A program made the position numbers and the translations under genes. Source: Parabacteroides sp. FAFU027 (GTDB lineage: Bacteria > Bacteroidota > Bacteroidia > Bacteroidales > UBA7332). From it: a stretch of DNA of 64,000 nucleotides. The stretch is from NCBI RefSeq assembly GCF_022808675.1, contig NZ_JAKZKV010000010.1:90905-154904 (forward strand), in the 5' to 3' direction. How positions within the stretch are numbered: position 1 is the stretch's first letter; each line of letters starts with the position of its first letter. The notes beneath the pieces were generated by a model, which saw nothing but the letters and a program-made list of their open reading frames with translations, searched no databases and was not told the origin of the DNA. Positions 8,054 to 16,804 of this stretch are shown here, one piece after another.

Positions 8054-9160
8054 TTACTTGATAAACAGGGTCTTCATCGGATTTACTCCGGTTGAGAATG
8101 TGTATTTCAGTTTACCGTTTGCGTCAAAGCAATACATTTTACCTGGATTGATATAATCTGTTTCCCCAATGAAAATTTCTTTCGTTGTCGGATTGATATC
8201 CAAACTATATGGAACACCTGTTATGTCTGCAGTATTGATAAAACTGCTGTTACTGAACGATTCACTTTTTACGTTGTAAATCATGTACTTCTTATTTACA
8301 ATGCTCCAATTGCTGTCGTATTCGTAGGAATACATGTATAGATTATCTCCATCCAGTTTGATATTGAATGGGGTTACTCCGGAAATAGTAGTTACTTTGT
8401 CTGTGATTGTTGCTACTCTTTGTAATGTAATTGGCACATCATAGTAATTTCCCATTGATACGACATAGAGATCGCCATAGCTGTCAGCCTGAATCATCGT
8501 TGGATTATATGCTACAGTGATTTTTTTAGTTTCTGTAAATGTTACCGGATCAATTACTGATATAGTACTATCAGGCATCGAGTTCACCACATAAAGCTTA
8601 TTGTTAGCTGCAATAATTTGTTCGGGACTTGATCCAACTTCAATCATTTTCTCTACACTCAGAGATGTTGTGTCAATGCGTGCAACATGTCCGTCATAAA
8701 GTGACAGATAAATTTTACCGTTATATGCAGCAAGACTTCTTACTTTCCTTGGCGCATTAGCGTCATTGACAAAAGAAATAGATTTGATTGACTTTCCGGT
8801 TGTTGCATTTAGAACTTCAACAAGGCTCGATGTTGAAACACCTACATAAATTTTGGATCCATACTGAATCATATCCTGTCCGGTATCACCCAATCCCCGG
8901 TCGTTTATTCCACTAAAGAAATCATTATAAGAGGTTTTAGTAGTCAGATTGCAAAATGTAAGTGAAGCATTGTTTCCATTCATCTTTCCACTATTAAGTA
9001 CCATGACTCCATTCGAAATAGAAGAAATTGACTTAATAGTAGAAGTGCTTTCAACATTGGATAATGTATATGCCGCATCGTCTGTCTTTTCACATGAAGT
9101 GAAAACCATGCTGCTCAAAGCGATTAACGATAAAAACAATGAGAGTTTTTGTTTTTTCAT
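8054..9160 (-). CDS. btuG: Surface corrinoid-binding lipoprotein, BtuG type
   Basis: The 368-residue protein has a lipoprotein signal peptide (SSMVFTSC) and repeated beta-propeller blades of the YncE/DUF5074 type, such as GKIYLSLYDGHVARIDT, NNKLYVVNSMPDSTISVID and DLYVVSMGNYYD. In Bacteroides, BtuG is a cell-surface lipoprotein that binds cobalamin extremely tightly and caps the BtuB receptor. Immediate placement 27 bp downstream of btuB, under the same cobalamin riboswitch, supports that role here. A generic YncE-like propeller is the alternative if context is ignored. It is followed by cobQ after about 100 bp. Confidence 0.88.
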   Translation of the reverse strand: MKKQKLSLFLSLIALSSMVFTSCEKTDDAAYTLSNVESTSTIKSISSISNGVMVLNSGKMNGNNASLTFCNLTTKTSYNDFFSGINDRGLGDTGQDMIQYGSKIYVGVSTSSLVEVLNATTGKSIKSISFVNDANAPRKVRSLAAYNGKIYLSLYDGHVARIDTTSLSVEKMIEVGSSPEQIIAANNKLYVVNSMPDSTISVIDPVTFTETKKITVAYNPTMIQADSYGDLYVVSMGNYYDVPITLQRVATITDKVTTISGVTPFNIKLDGDNLYMYSYEYDSNWSIVNKKYMIYNVKSESFSNSSFINTADITGVPYSLDINPTTKEIFIGETDYINPGKMYCFDANGKLKYTFSTGVNPMKTLFIK

Positions 9161-9187
9161 AACTTGTTTTTGATTTGTGTTTGAAGT

Positions 9188-11227
9188 TTAAAAAGAATAC
9201 GAGAGCAATAATCTGTAATTTCGTCTTGGCATTGGGTAGTATTGCACTACTTCAAATTGCTTGTTTAACAGATTATTTACTTCACATTTTATATTCAGTT
9301 TGTTGAATTTCTTTTGGGCAAAAAGGGAATGATCCTGATATCCTTTCAGTGAGTTAAACGGATAGTTGTCAGTTTGGCGACTACTTACAACACAGAGATT
9401 ATAACCTGCTTCATATCCCGGTCCGGACAACGCTAGCGAGCAACCTCCGGTATGTTTGGGCGAGTATATCAGCTGTTTGCCATACGTTGAGCTCCGTGGA
9501 GTCACATCTTTTATATCCTGAAAGGTATAATTCCCCTTAAAGATGATGTATACTTGCTTCTGACTAACCTTTTTCCTGAAATCTAGCGTTACGTCACAGC
9601 CAAGGATATCAACTTTTCCTTTATTGATCATTGTCCAGTGAAACAGATCTTTGGGGATGGCAATGATTTTGTCAGTGATATTATTGTAATAAAAGTCTGA
9701 TGTGATGGACAACTCAGATTCCCTTAACAATGTGTTTGAAGAGAAGGTAACTCCAGCATCGTACTGTCGGGTTTGTTCCGGCCGTAAAGATGTATTTCCA
9801 AAGTCCTGATAATAGAGGTCATTAAATGTAGGGACTCTAAACTCCTCCTTGTAATATGATCTGATTCTGAACTCTTTGCTTTTAAATGGTTTGTATGAAA
9901 GCCCGATAGTAGGACTTAATTTGTTTTGATTTTTAGCCGCTACGCCGGTTTTAACCTGCTCACGGGTTAAAGTATAAAGAAGATTCCCGTTAATACTCCA
10001 GAATTCCGTAACGTATTTAGTCGAAAAGTTAGCCTGTCCGTTATGTCTGGTTGGGTAATTAAACTTAGCAAAAGGATTGCTGGCATATTTGAAGAGGTTA
10101 TTATACCACCAGTCAACAGCAAGAGCTGAAGCTAAATTATCATTATAGATGTATTTTACAGTTGAGGTCAGATATATCTCGTTCTGAGTATATTTTTCAT
10201 GCCGTTCTCCTGCATGTACCCCCGGATCTTTATACGTTGAATCTTTATCCAGGAAGGAATTAAAGTTACGATTGTATTTGGCCGATGCCTGGTATTGTAT
10301 TTTATTCGATTCCCTGTTTTCGTAATGAAGTTGTGAGATGAAATTATTTTCGGAAAGTCTTTTGGCACTATATGAATTATAAAATACAACAGGGCCGGGC
10401 AATCCTCTTTCTGAATTGTAATAATTGAGCTTTAGTAAAATGTTTTCGTTGGAGTGTAGAGCAAAACGTGTATTGAGTTCTGTTCTGATACTTTTGACAT
10501 CACTGTTTTTACGGGAAAGAATTTCGCCAACATTGGAACTGGAACCGTAATATTGGATAAACTTGTATTTCCCATCCGCTAAAATTCCATCAGCCGATAC
10601 ATTCATCGCCCATTTCTTACCAAATGTCCGATTCATGAACAATGACGGATTAAATAACCCGAACGACCCCGTTTTTACAGTTGCATTTCCTTTCAGTTGA
10701 TTCTTACCATCATACTCCGGCAATTTCGTATTGAGGCAAAGCACTCCGGCTGAAGCAAACATGCGTGCAGTCTGGAAAATATCGTTGGGCTGACCGTTAT
10801 TCAAAGAAATATCAGAGATGTTATCCAGTGAAAAGCGGCTCAGGTCAATCTGTCCTGATTGAATATCGCTCAGCATAATTCCGTCGTAGCTTACCCCTGT
10901 ATGTTGCGCCCCGAGTCCCCGCAATGAAACCGTTTTCAATCCGCCGATGCCGCCGTAATCTTTCACGGTCACTCCGGCAAAATGCTTGGCCACGTCTGAA
11001 ACGGAAGCAGCATTGAGTCGGTTGATATCTTCCTTAGCAAATACCTGCACAGGCATGGCAGCTCTGACAACCTGCGAATTGTGCCCATTTACAAGTACCT
11101 CCTGCAACTTAACCTGAGTCTTCACGGAATCCTTTTCTGTCGCACAAAAGGCAGAAAAAGGGATGACGCTAAACAACGCAAGTGTCAGGTTGCGGCATGA
11201 AATGTAATATGGGCGTTTCTGATTCAA
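9188..11227 (-). CDS. btuB: TonB-dependent corrinoid receptor
   Basis: A 679-residue outer membrane receptor importing corrinoids with energy from TonB. It has an N-terminal signal peptide (hydrophobic stretch LTLALFSVIPFSAFCA), a TonB-box-like QEVLVNG and a plug domain with VTVKDYGGIGGLKTVSLRG. The beta-barrel ends RLLLSYSF with the C-terminal phenylalanine typical of outer membrane proteins. No ATG exists between the nearest upstream in-frame stop and the signal peptide, so translation probably begins at TTG 11225-11227. It is preceded by a cobalamin riboswitch and a promoter, and is followed by btuG in the same transcript. Confidence 0.95.
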   Translation of the reverse strand: MNQKRPYYISCRNLTLALFSVIPFSAFCATEKDSVKTQVKLQEVLVNGHNSQVVRAAMPVQVFAKEDINRLNAASVSDVAKHFAGVTVKDYGGIGGLKTVSLRGLGAQHTGVSYDGIMLSDIQSGQIDLSRFSLDNISDISLNNGQPNDIFQTARMFASAGVLCLNTKLPEYDGKNQLKGNATVKTGSFGLFNPSLFMNRTFGKKWAMNVSADGILADGKYKFIQYYGSSSNVGEILSRKNSDVKSIRTELNTRFALHSNENILLKLNYYNSERGLPGPVVFYNSYSAKRLSENNFISQLHYENRESNKIQYQASAKYNRNFNSFLDKDSTYKDPGVHAGERHEKYTQNEIYLTSTVKYIYNDNLASALAVDWWYNNLFKYASNPFAKFNYPTRHNGQANFSTKYVTEFWSINGNLLYTLTREQVKTGVAAKNQNKLSPTIGLSYKPFKSKEFRIRSYYKEEFRVPTFNDLYYQDFGNTSLRPEQTRQYDAGVTFSSNTLLRESELSITSDFYYNNITDKIIAIPKDLFHWTMINKGKVDILGCDVTLDFRKKVSQKQVYIIFKGNYTFQDIKDVTPRSSTYGKQLIYSPKHTGGCSLALSGPGYEAGYNLCVVSSRQTDNYPFNSLKGYQDHSLFAQKKFNKLNIKCEVNNLLNKQFEVVQYYPMPRRNYRLLLSYSF

Positions 11228-11361
11228 AATAGCTGTGTTTTGGTAACAAGTAATGACTAGTCACAATGACAGCTTTCGGAATAAATGATTGCAACAAGGG
11301 CAAAAGAGGTAAATCAGTTTGCAGATGTTTCTCAGCTTTATCCTCGAAAGCTTTTGAACTA

Positions 11362-11542
11362 ACGTTGCCGTGGCAGGTCTTCTGACTTACTTCCGTTTGG
11401 GGCGGCCTTCCCGTCGCATGACAGTGGCGAAAGTTTTGCCCAAACGTTTGGTGAAGCTTACAGCAGCGGGACTGTTCAGGATTCTCACCTGATTCCCTTT
11501 TCATCCTCGACCGCGAATGCGGCTTCGGAACCAAAGCGGTTG
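11362..11542 (-). promoter_or_regulatory. Cobalamin riboswitch upstream of btuB
   Basis: Read on the minus strand this leader contains the ordered hallmarks of the cobalamin riboswitch: GGTTCCGAAGCC, AAAAGGGAATCAGGTG, the ACAGTCCCGCTGCTGTAA segment, the B12-box GCCACTG, GGGAAGGC and AGAAGACCTGCC. It begins just after a TACCTTTG promoter element and ends about 135 bp before the btuB start. It should shut down expression of btuB-btuG, and possibly the genes behind them, when adenosylcobalamin is abundant. Confidence 0.96.
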
Positions 11543-11571
11543 CAAAGGTAAGGATTATTTTCGGAAATCAA
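11543..11571 (-). promoter_or_regulatory. Promoter of the btuB riboswitch transcript
   Basis: Minus-strand TACCTTTG at 11543-11550 and TTG at 11569-11571 are separated by 18 bases, matching the Bacteroidota housekeeping promoter. Transcription would start just before the riboswitch. Confidence 0.75.
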
Positions 11572-11658
11572 ATTTGATGGTTTTAATTTGGAAATGAATC
11601 GGATTGTGAAGTATTATTTGGCTTCTAAATCATTAGCAGCAAATGATTTTAGTGAAAT

Positions 11659-12030
11659 GACTGGGTTGAAACAGGTTTTTATCCTTTAGAAAGTGATTTT
11701 TGACCGTCGAAAATCATCCTATAAAATTATAGACCGGATTTCGGCGATTGAAATTTGTCCTATAAAATTATAGCGTTAAAATTGACCGTTGAATTTAACG
11801 CTATAATTTTATAGGCTTAAATAATTCCGTTGGAAATGCTCCTGTAATTTTATAGGCGACTTTCTGACGGTATATTTTGAGTCTGGAAAATTATAGAGGC
11901 CCTTCAAACGACAGAAAATGGCTCTATAATTTTATAAGATGGTTTTTAACCGCAAAGTTTATCTCTCAGAATTTACAGACTGCCATTCGATGGTTGAAAA
12001 TTACATTCCAATTATTTAGAGCCGCATTAT
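11659..12030. repeat. Degenerate 41-bp-period array, about nine units
   Basis: Two motifs recur with a fixed period in this non-coding spacer. Motif one, like ccgttgaaaat, starts near 11663, 11704, 11745, 11786, 11827, 11867, 11908, 11950 and 11990, giving steps of 40-42 bases. Motif two, like ctataattttatagg, occurs near 11718, 11759, 11801, 11842, 11885 and 11924, with weaker forms in the last two units. Motif two is nearly self-complementary. Segments between the motifs vary freely. A 41-base period is not a multiple of three, which argues against coding. The array fills most of the space between the btuB promoter and the next gene. Confidence 0.85.
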
Positions 12031-12076
12031 TCCTTCAACTTCCTGTTTTTAATCTTAAAATCACCCCTTGTTTAGC

Positions 12077-12084
12077 TATCTTTG
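12077..12084 (+). promoter_or_regulatory. Promoter -7 element of the peptidoglycan recycling cluster
   Basis: TATCTTTG followed by C matches the Bacteroidota -7 box, 88 bases ahead of the SpoIID-like gene and directly after the 41-bp array. No clear TTG lies at the expected distance upstream. Confidence 0.5.
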
Positions 12085-12171
12085 CATCCTAAATTAGGTA
12101 TAAGCAATAGATGGATTATGGAAATGTGAATTTACTATCCGTTTTGCCCATTGCCGATATAACATTAATCC

Positions 12172-13494
12172 ATGCAAGAACCCATACTTTCCGTCGGAAT
12201 TGTATCCGACCTTGAGATTCCGTTTTCTTTTCAGGGAAAATACCTGCTGAATGGAGCTGAAGAGCTTCATCCCGGTGATTATACTGCCTATTTGATTGAT
12301 GCCAAAATCATTTTCAATGGTAAATTTTACGATGAAGTGGCTTTTCAGCCCGCTTCCGATGATGCTTCTTTTACGCTAAAAGAGGTGGTGATTGGTATCG
12401 GTTTCCATTGGGAACGGAAGGAAGTGCAATCGTTTCTTGGCTCACTAAAACTGATTCAGGAAAATCATAAAATTACGGCGGTCAACCTGATTCCGGTAGA
12501 AGAATACCTGAAAAGCGTGATTTCGTCGGAAATGAGTGCGACCAGTTCACCTGAATTGTTGAAGGCTCATGCCGTCATTTCGCGTAGTTGGCTGCTGTCG
12601 CAATTGGCTAAGAAGAATGATCTGGCGGCAAAATCAGTCACGTATGTTTCGGATACGCAGACAGAAACCGAATGGATCAAGTGGTGGGACCGCGAGGATC
12701 ATCTGCTGTACGATGTCTGTGCCGACGACCATTGCCAACGCTATCAGGGCATTACCCGTGCTTCGACTGAAAAGGTAGTGGAGGCCGTGGAGGCAACACG
12801 TGGAGAACTTTTGATGTATGATGAAAATATTTGCGATGCACGTTTCTCGAAATGTTGCGGCGGAGTACTTGAGAAATTTGATAATTGCTGGGAACCGGCT
12901 TCACATCCCTATCTGCAAAAGGTGTTTGACCGTGCCGAAAATTCCATCTCTGAAACACCCGACCTGACTATCGAAGCTGAGGCGGAGAAATGGATTCGAA
13001 CTTCTCCCGAAGCTTTCTGTAACACTGAAGATGCAAATGTACTGAGCCAGGTGCTAAATAACTATGACCAGGAGACTGCTGATTTTTACCGTTGGAAAGT
13101 GACCTATAGCCAAGCAGAAATATCCGATTTGATTCGTCGTCGCACGGGTATTGATTTCGGAGAAATTATAGATTTGCAACCGATGGAGCGGGGCGTTTCA
13201 GGCCGATTAATAAAACTACGCATTGTCGGTATGAAAAAGACATTAGTAATCGGCAAAGAATTACTCATTCGCAAATCACTTTCTGAGTCTCACTTATACA
13301 GTTCCGCATTTGTTGTGGATAAAGTGATGGGCGAAAACAATATTCCAGCCACTTTTACCCTCACCGGAGCAGGGTGGGGGCATGGCGTAGGCCTTTGCCA
13401 GATTGGAGCTGCCGTGATGGGGGATAAGGGTTATTCGTACCGTGATATTTTATTGCACTATTACCGAGATGTGACTTTGGAAAAAAAATATTGA
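12172..13494 (+). CDS. SpoIID/LytB-domain protein without signal peptide
   Basis: The 440-residue protein contains the SpoIID/LytB fold. EEYLKSVISSEMSATSSPEL with HAVISRSWLL is the conserved core, and GAGWGHGVGLCQIGAAVMG near the C-terminus is the family signature. SpoIID is a lytic transglycosylase acting on denuded glycan, while LytB is an amidase enhancer. There is no signal peptide, and an in-frame stop lies two codons upstream of the ATG, so no hidden extension can supply one. It leads a same-strand run with an AmpG-type permease, an AmgK-like kinase and a MurU-like nucleotidyltransferase. This suggests work on imported muropeptides in the cytoplasm, which is inference. Confidence 0.88.
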   Translation: MQEPILSVGIVSDLEIPFSFQGKYLLNGAEELHPGDYTAYLIDAKIIFNGKFYDEVAFQPASDDASFTLKEVVIGIGFHWERKEVQSFLGSLKLIQENHKITAVNLIPVEEYLKSVISSEMSATSSPELLKAHAVISRSWLLSQLAKKNDLAAKSVTYVSDTQTETEWIKWWDREDHLLYDVCADDHCQRYQGITRASTEKVVEAVEATRGELLMYDENICDARFSKCCGGVLEKFDNCWEPASHPYLQKVFDRAENSISETPDLTIEAEAEKWIRTSPEAFCNTEDANVLSQVLNNYDQETADFYRWKVTYSQAEISDLIRRRTGIDFGEIIDLQPMERGVSGRLIKLRIVGMKKTLVIGKELLIRKSLSESHLYSSAFVVDKVMGENNIPATFTLTGAGWGHGVGLCQIGAAVMGDKGYSYRDILLHYYRDVTLEKKY

Positions 13495-13502
13495 ATACAA
13501 AG

Positions 13503-13589
13503 CACACAGATGACACAGATTTAAATCGGTTTTCACAGATAAGAAAATCCGTGTAAATCTGTGTTGCCTGCATCTGTGTCATCTGTGTG
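13503..13589. repeat. CACAGATGACACAGAT inverted repeat, copy A
   Basis: An 87-bp imperfect inverted repeat starting cacacagatgacacagat and ending catctgtgtcatctgtgtg lies between the SpoIID-like gene and the permease gene. A second, about 80 percent similar copy at 14887-14969 lies on the other side of the permease gene. This is a known style of dispersed intergenic repeat in several phyla. Confidence 0.9.
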
Positions 13590-13604
13590 CCATTAAAACA
13601 AGAA

Positions 13605-14879
13605 ATGGAACAAAAATCTAAAAATCCGTGGAGTTGGATTCCTTCGCTCTACTTTGCCGAAGGGTTGCCTTATGTGGCGGTAATGGTCGTAGCCGGAATC
13701 ATGTACAAACGTCTGGGACTCGCCAACGATACAATCGCAATGTACACCGGTTGGCTCAATCTACCCTGGGTGATCAAACCTTTGTGGAGTCCTTTTGTGG
13801 AAATATTCAAAACCAAGCGCTGGTGGATTGTTCTGATGCAGCTTGTGCTTGGCGTAGGATTGGCCGGAGTTGCCTTCTCTTTACATGCTACACATTGGGT
13901 GCAATTGACTTTTGCCTTCCTGTTTTTGGTGGCCTTTTCTTCGGCCACACATGACATCGCCTGTGATGGCTTTTATATGCTGGCGCTTCCGGCGCATAAT
14001 CAGGCCGCTTTTATGGGCATTCGAAATACCTCTTACCGCATTGCGATGATCACCGGACAGGGATTGTTGGTGATGTTGGCCGGATACATTGAGCAAATGA
14101 CACAAAATCTCAAAGTGGCGTGGATGATTGTGTATGGTATTTTTACCGCACTTTTTATACTGCTGCTGGCTTTGCATAAGTTTTCCTTGCCAAGACCGGA
14201 CGGCGATCACTCTCTTGAGGCAAATTCGGTAAGCCATATCCTGAGAGAGTTCGGAGGAACATTCGTTAGTTTTTTCCAGAAAAAACAAGTATGGGGAACT
14301 CTGCTGTTTATTTTGTTTTACCGTTTCGGAGAAGCTCAGATCACGGTGATCAGTAAGCTGTTTATGCTGGACCAGAGATCGGCAGGCGGACTTGGTCTGA
14401 GTACGGAAGAGGTTGGCTTCCTGTATGGAGTCGTATCTGTTGTTTTTCTGCTTTTAGGCGGGATTCTCGGCGGTGTTTTTATATCCCGAAACGGACTGAA
14501 ATATTGGTTGTGGCCAATGGGATTGATGATCAACGTTCCGCATCTGACCTATGTCTATCTATCGCAGTTTTATCCAACCAGTCTGTGGGCGGTTTCGACT
14601 TGTGTGGCTATTGAGCAATTCGGATACGGATTCGGATTTGTCGCGTTTATGGTTTATCTGATGTATTTTTCCGAAGGTAAATACAAAACGGCGCATTACG
14701 CCATTTGTACCGGAATTATGGCATTGGGTATGATGCTGCCGACTATGGTCGCCGGAAAAGTGCAGAAATGGTTGGGTTATCCTCATTTCTTCCTTTGGGT
14801 AATGTTTTGTACTGTGTTCACCTTTATTGGGGTGGCTGTGGTTAAAGTGGATAAGGATTTTGGAAAGAAAAAGATTTAA
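13605..14879 (+). CDS. ampG: AmpG-type MFS permease (muropeptide uptake)
   Basis: The 424-residue integral membrane protein has about 12 hydrophobic segments and the N-terminal pattern IPSLYFAEGLPY of the AmpG/acetyl-CoA transporter-like MFS branch. It also carries the conserved HDIACDGFYMLAL segment and KPLWSPFVEIFKTKRWWI. AmpG proteins bring GlcNAc-anhydroMurNAc peptides released from the wall into the cytoplasm. Neighbouring AmgK-like and MurU-like genes strongly support peptidoglycan recycling. The start was set at ATG 13605; the GTG at 13587 lies inside the flanking repeat and is unlikely. CACAGAT-type inverted repeats flank the gene on both sides. Confidence 0.85.
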   Translation: MEQKSKNPWSWIPSLYFAEGLPYVAVMVVAGIMYKRLGLANDTIAMYTGWLNLPWVIKPLWSPFVEIFKTKRWWIVLMQLVLGVGLAGVAFSLHATHWVQLTFAFLFLVAFSSATHDIACDGFYMLALPAHNQAAFMGIRNTSYRIAMITGQGLLVMLAGYIEQMTQNLKVAWMIVYGIFTALFILLLALHKFSLPRPDGDHSLEANSVSHILREFGGTFVSFFQKKQVWGTLLFILFYRFGEAQITVISKLFMLDQRSAGGLGLSTEEVGFLYGVVSVVFLLLGGILGGVFISRNGLKYWLWPMGLMINVPHLTYVYLSQFYPTSLWAVSTCVAIEQFGYGFGFVAFMVYLMYFSEGKYKTAHYAICTGIMALGMMLPTMVAGKVQKWLGYPHFFLWVMFCTVFTFIGVAVVKVDKDFGKKKI

Positions 14880-14886
14880 GAAATAG

Positions 14887-14969
14887 TACACAGATGACAC
14901 TGATTTAAATCGATTGACACTGGTAATCTGTGAGAATCCGTGTTGCGAAGCATCTGAGTCATCTGTGTG
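14887..14969. repeat. CACAGATGACACAGAT inverted repeat, copy B
   Basis: Second copy of the element at 13503-13589, starting acacagatgacactgat and ending catctgagtcatctgtgtg. It fills the gap between the permease gene and the kinase gene, so it must be transcribed if the cluster is one operon and would fold into a long hairpin. Confidence 0.9.
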
Positions 14970-14985
14970 CAAAAAATAAAACAGA

Positions 14986-15969
14986 ATGGAGACGTTGAAA
15001 AAACTATTTGAAGATTACTTTGGCGAACCACTAAAAACAACTGAAGCAATACCCGGTTCTGGTTCGAATCGCTTCTATATTCGTCTGATTGGAGAGCACA
15101 ATTCTTGCATTGGTACCCGTGGCGAATCGAGTGCAGAAAACGAAGCCTTTATTTATCTGGCTCAGCATTTCAATGGGAAAGGGCTGCCTATACCTCAATT
15201 GTATGCTGTGTCGGAAGACCAGATGCACTACATTCAGCAAGATTTAGGTGACCTTGCCTTGTTTGATTACGTCGCTAAAGGTCGTGATACAAATCATTAT
15301 TCGGCAAATGAAAAAGATATTCTCTGCAAAACAATGGCTGCTCTTGCAGATGTTCAGGTGAAAGGAGCCGAAGGACTCGATTATTCAGTTTGTTTTCCCC
15401 GGGCGGAGTTTGACCGTCGTTGCATCTTCTGGGATTTGAATTATTTCAAATATTGTTTCCTGCGCCCTTACGGTGTCGCATTTAGTGAAAATGCCCTGGA
15501 AGATGAGTTCGAAATCATGGCGGATCTGCTTGAAGCTGAAGAAAACGATGTTTTCCTGTATCGTGATTTCCAATCGCGCAATGTGATTGTTAAAGACGGA
15601 AAACCGTGGTTTATCGATTTTCAAGGCGGTCGCCGTGGACAGGTCTATTACGATGTGGCGTCATTTATTTGGCAGGTTGAGGCTCACTATTCAGCTGAAA
15701 TGACTGATTTGCTGATTGATTCTTATCTGACTTCTTTACGCAAATATCGTCCGGTGGATGATGCTGCTTTCCGTGAGCGATTGAGACACTTTGCCCTGTT
15801 TCGCCTGTTGCAGGTGTTGGGTGCCGGTGGCTTCCGTGGCTTGATTGAGAAGAAGCAATATTTCATCGACATGATTCCGAAAGCCATCCGCAATATTAAT
15901 TCGCTGCTGGGTGAGGAGGGTTTCAAGGAATATCCTTACCTGACTAACCTATTGAAAGAACTAAACTAA
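14986..15969 (+). CDS. amgK: Cell-wall amino-sugar 1-kinase, AmgK-like (APH fold)
   Basis: The 327-residue protein has the aminoglycoside phosphotransferase/choline kinase fold. The catalytic loop FLYRDFQSRN carries Asp194, and the metal-binding WFIDFQGG carries Asp211. AmgK phosphorylates N-acetylmuramic acid and GlcNAc at C1, feeding MurU in a salvage route to UDP-MurNAc that bypasses de novo synthesis. The gene directly precedes a MurU-like nucleotidyltransferase gene and follows an AmpG-type permease gene, the expected companions. Sequence alone would only say APH-family kinase; the specific role rests on context. Confidence 0.82.
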   Translation: METLKKLFEDYFGEPLKTTEAIPGSGSNRFYIRLIGEHNSCIGTRGESSAENEAFIYLAQHFNGKGLPIPQLYAVSEDQMHYIQQDLGDLALFDYVAKGRDTNHYSANEKDILCKTMAALADVQVKGAEGLDYSVCFPRAEFDRRCIFWDLNYFKYCFLRPYGVAFSENALEDEFEIMADLLEAEENDVFLYRDFQSRNVIVKDGKPWFIDFQGGRRGQVYYDVASFIWQVEAHYSAEMTDLLIDSYLTSLRKYRPVDDAAFRERLRHFALFRLLQVLGAGGFRGLIEKKQYFIDMIPKAIRNINSLLGEEGFKEYPYLTNLLKELN

Positions 15970-16030
15970 ACATAACGATCTCACTCCAATTCTCGCTAGG
16001 GAAGGTAGGAAGAAACTGCGATTGCGTCTT

Positions 16031-16061
16031 TCTCCCCTCCTTCGGAGGGGTTTGGGGAGGT
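16031..16061. repeat. CTCCCCTCC / GGAGG palindromic element
   Basis: cccctccttcggagggg forms a perfect short hairpin and is followed by tttggggagg, which can pair with the same left arm. It lies in the 103-bp gap between the kinase and nucleotidyltransferase genes and resembles a common Bacteroidota intergenic repeat. Confidence 0.6.
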
Positions 16062-16072
16062 CACTTTGAATT

Positions 16073-16801
16073 ATGAAAGCCCTCATATTTGCCGCGGGAC
16101 TCGGTACCCGCATGAAGCCTTTTACACACTCGATGCCAAAGGCCTTGATTCCGGTCAATGGTAAACCGCTGCTCCAAATCTCTATTGAAAAGCTCAAAGC
16201 AGCTGGATTTGATGAAATCATTGTCAATGTTCATCATTTTGCCAATCAGGTAATTCGTTTTTTAGATGAAAACGACCGTTTTGGTATTCGTGTCGAGATT
16301 TCGGACGAACAGGACTTGCTCCTTGAAACCGGTGGGGGCATCAAAAAAGCCTCCTGGTTTTTCGATGACGGAAAGCCTTTTCTGGTACATAATGTCGATA
16401 TTCTTTCCGATGTGGATTTGGCAAGGATGTATCAGTACCATCTTGACTCAGAATCCGATGCAACGCTTTTGGTAAAAGAGGTCGATGCTGACCGCTCATT
16501 GTTGTTCGATGATGCCGGAATGATGAAAGGCTGGACCAACAGTGTCACCGGCGAGGTGAAATCACCTATTGCGGGCTTTAATCCGGCTGATTACCGGAAA
16601 TATTCCTTTGGAGGAATTCATATTCTTTCGCCTTCAGTATTGAACGATATGGATAAATGGGAGGGAAAGTTCTCTATTATTGACTATTATCTTTCTATTG
16701 CCGAGAAAGCCAAATTACAGGCTTATTTGCAGAACGATTGTTATTTGCTCGATGTGGGAAAACCGGAAGCGATAGAAAAGGCAGAAGCCTTTCTTCGATA
16801 A
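16073..16801 (+). CDS. murU: Sugar-1-phosphate uridylyltransferase, MurU-like
   Basis: The 242-residue nucleotidyltransferase has the N-terminal signature AAGLGTRMKPFTHSMPKALI followed by VNGKPLL, and LETGGGIKKA near residue 85. MurU converts MurNAc-1-phosphate and UTP to UDP-MurNAc. Length and the short C-terminus fit MurU better than the longer glucose-1-phosphate thymidylyltransferases. It follows the AmgK-like kinase gene, so the pair would return recovered MurNAc to wall synthesis. A bidirectional terminator lies immediately downstream. Confidence 0.82.
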   Translation: MKALIFAAGLGTRMKPFTHSMPKALIPVNGKPLLQISIEKLKAAGFDEIIVNVHHFANQVIRFLDENDRFGIRVEISDEQDLLLETGGGIKKASWFFDDGKPFLVHNVDILSDVDLARMYQYHLDSESDATLLVKEVDADRSLLFDDAGMMKGWTNSVTGEVKSPIAGFNPADYRKYSFGGIHILSPSVLNDMDKWEGKFSIIDYYLSIAEKAKLQAYLQNDCYLLDVGKPEAIEKAEAFLR

Positions 16802-16804
16802 TAA

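Noticed and set aside
11659..12030. CRISPR array
   Set aside because: The 41-bp units have no long identical repeat, motifs are short and degenerate, and no cas gene is present.
11877..12092. 71-codon plus-strand ORF
   Set aside because: Runs through the 41-bp array, whose period is not a multiple of three; no start signal or family.
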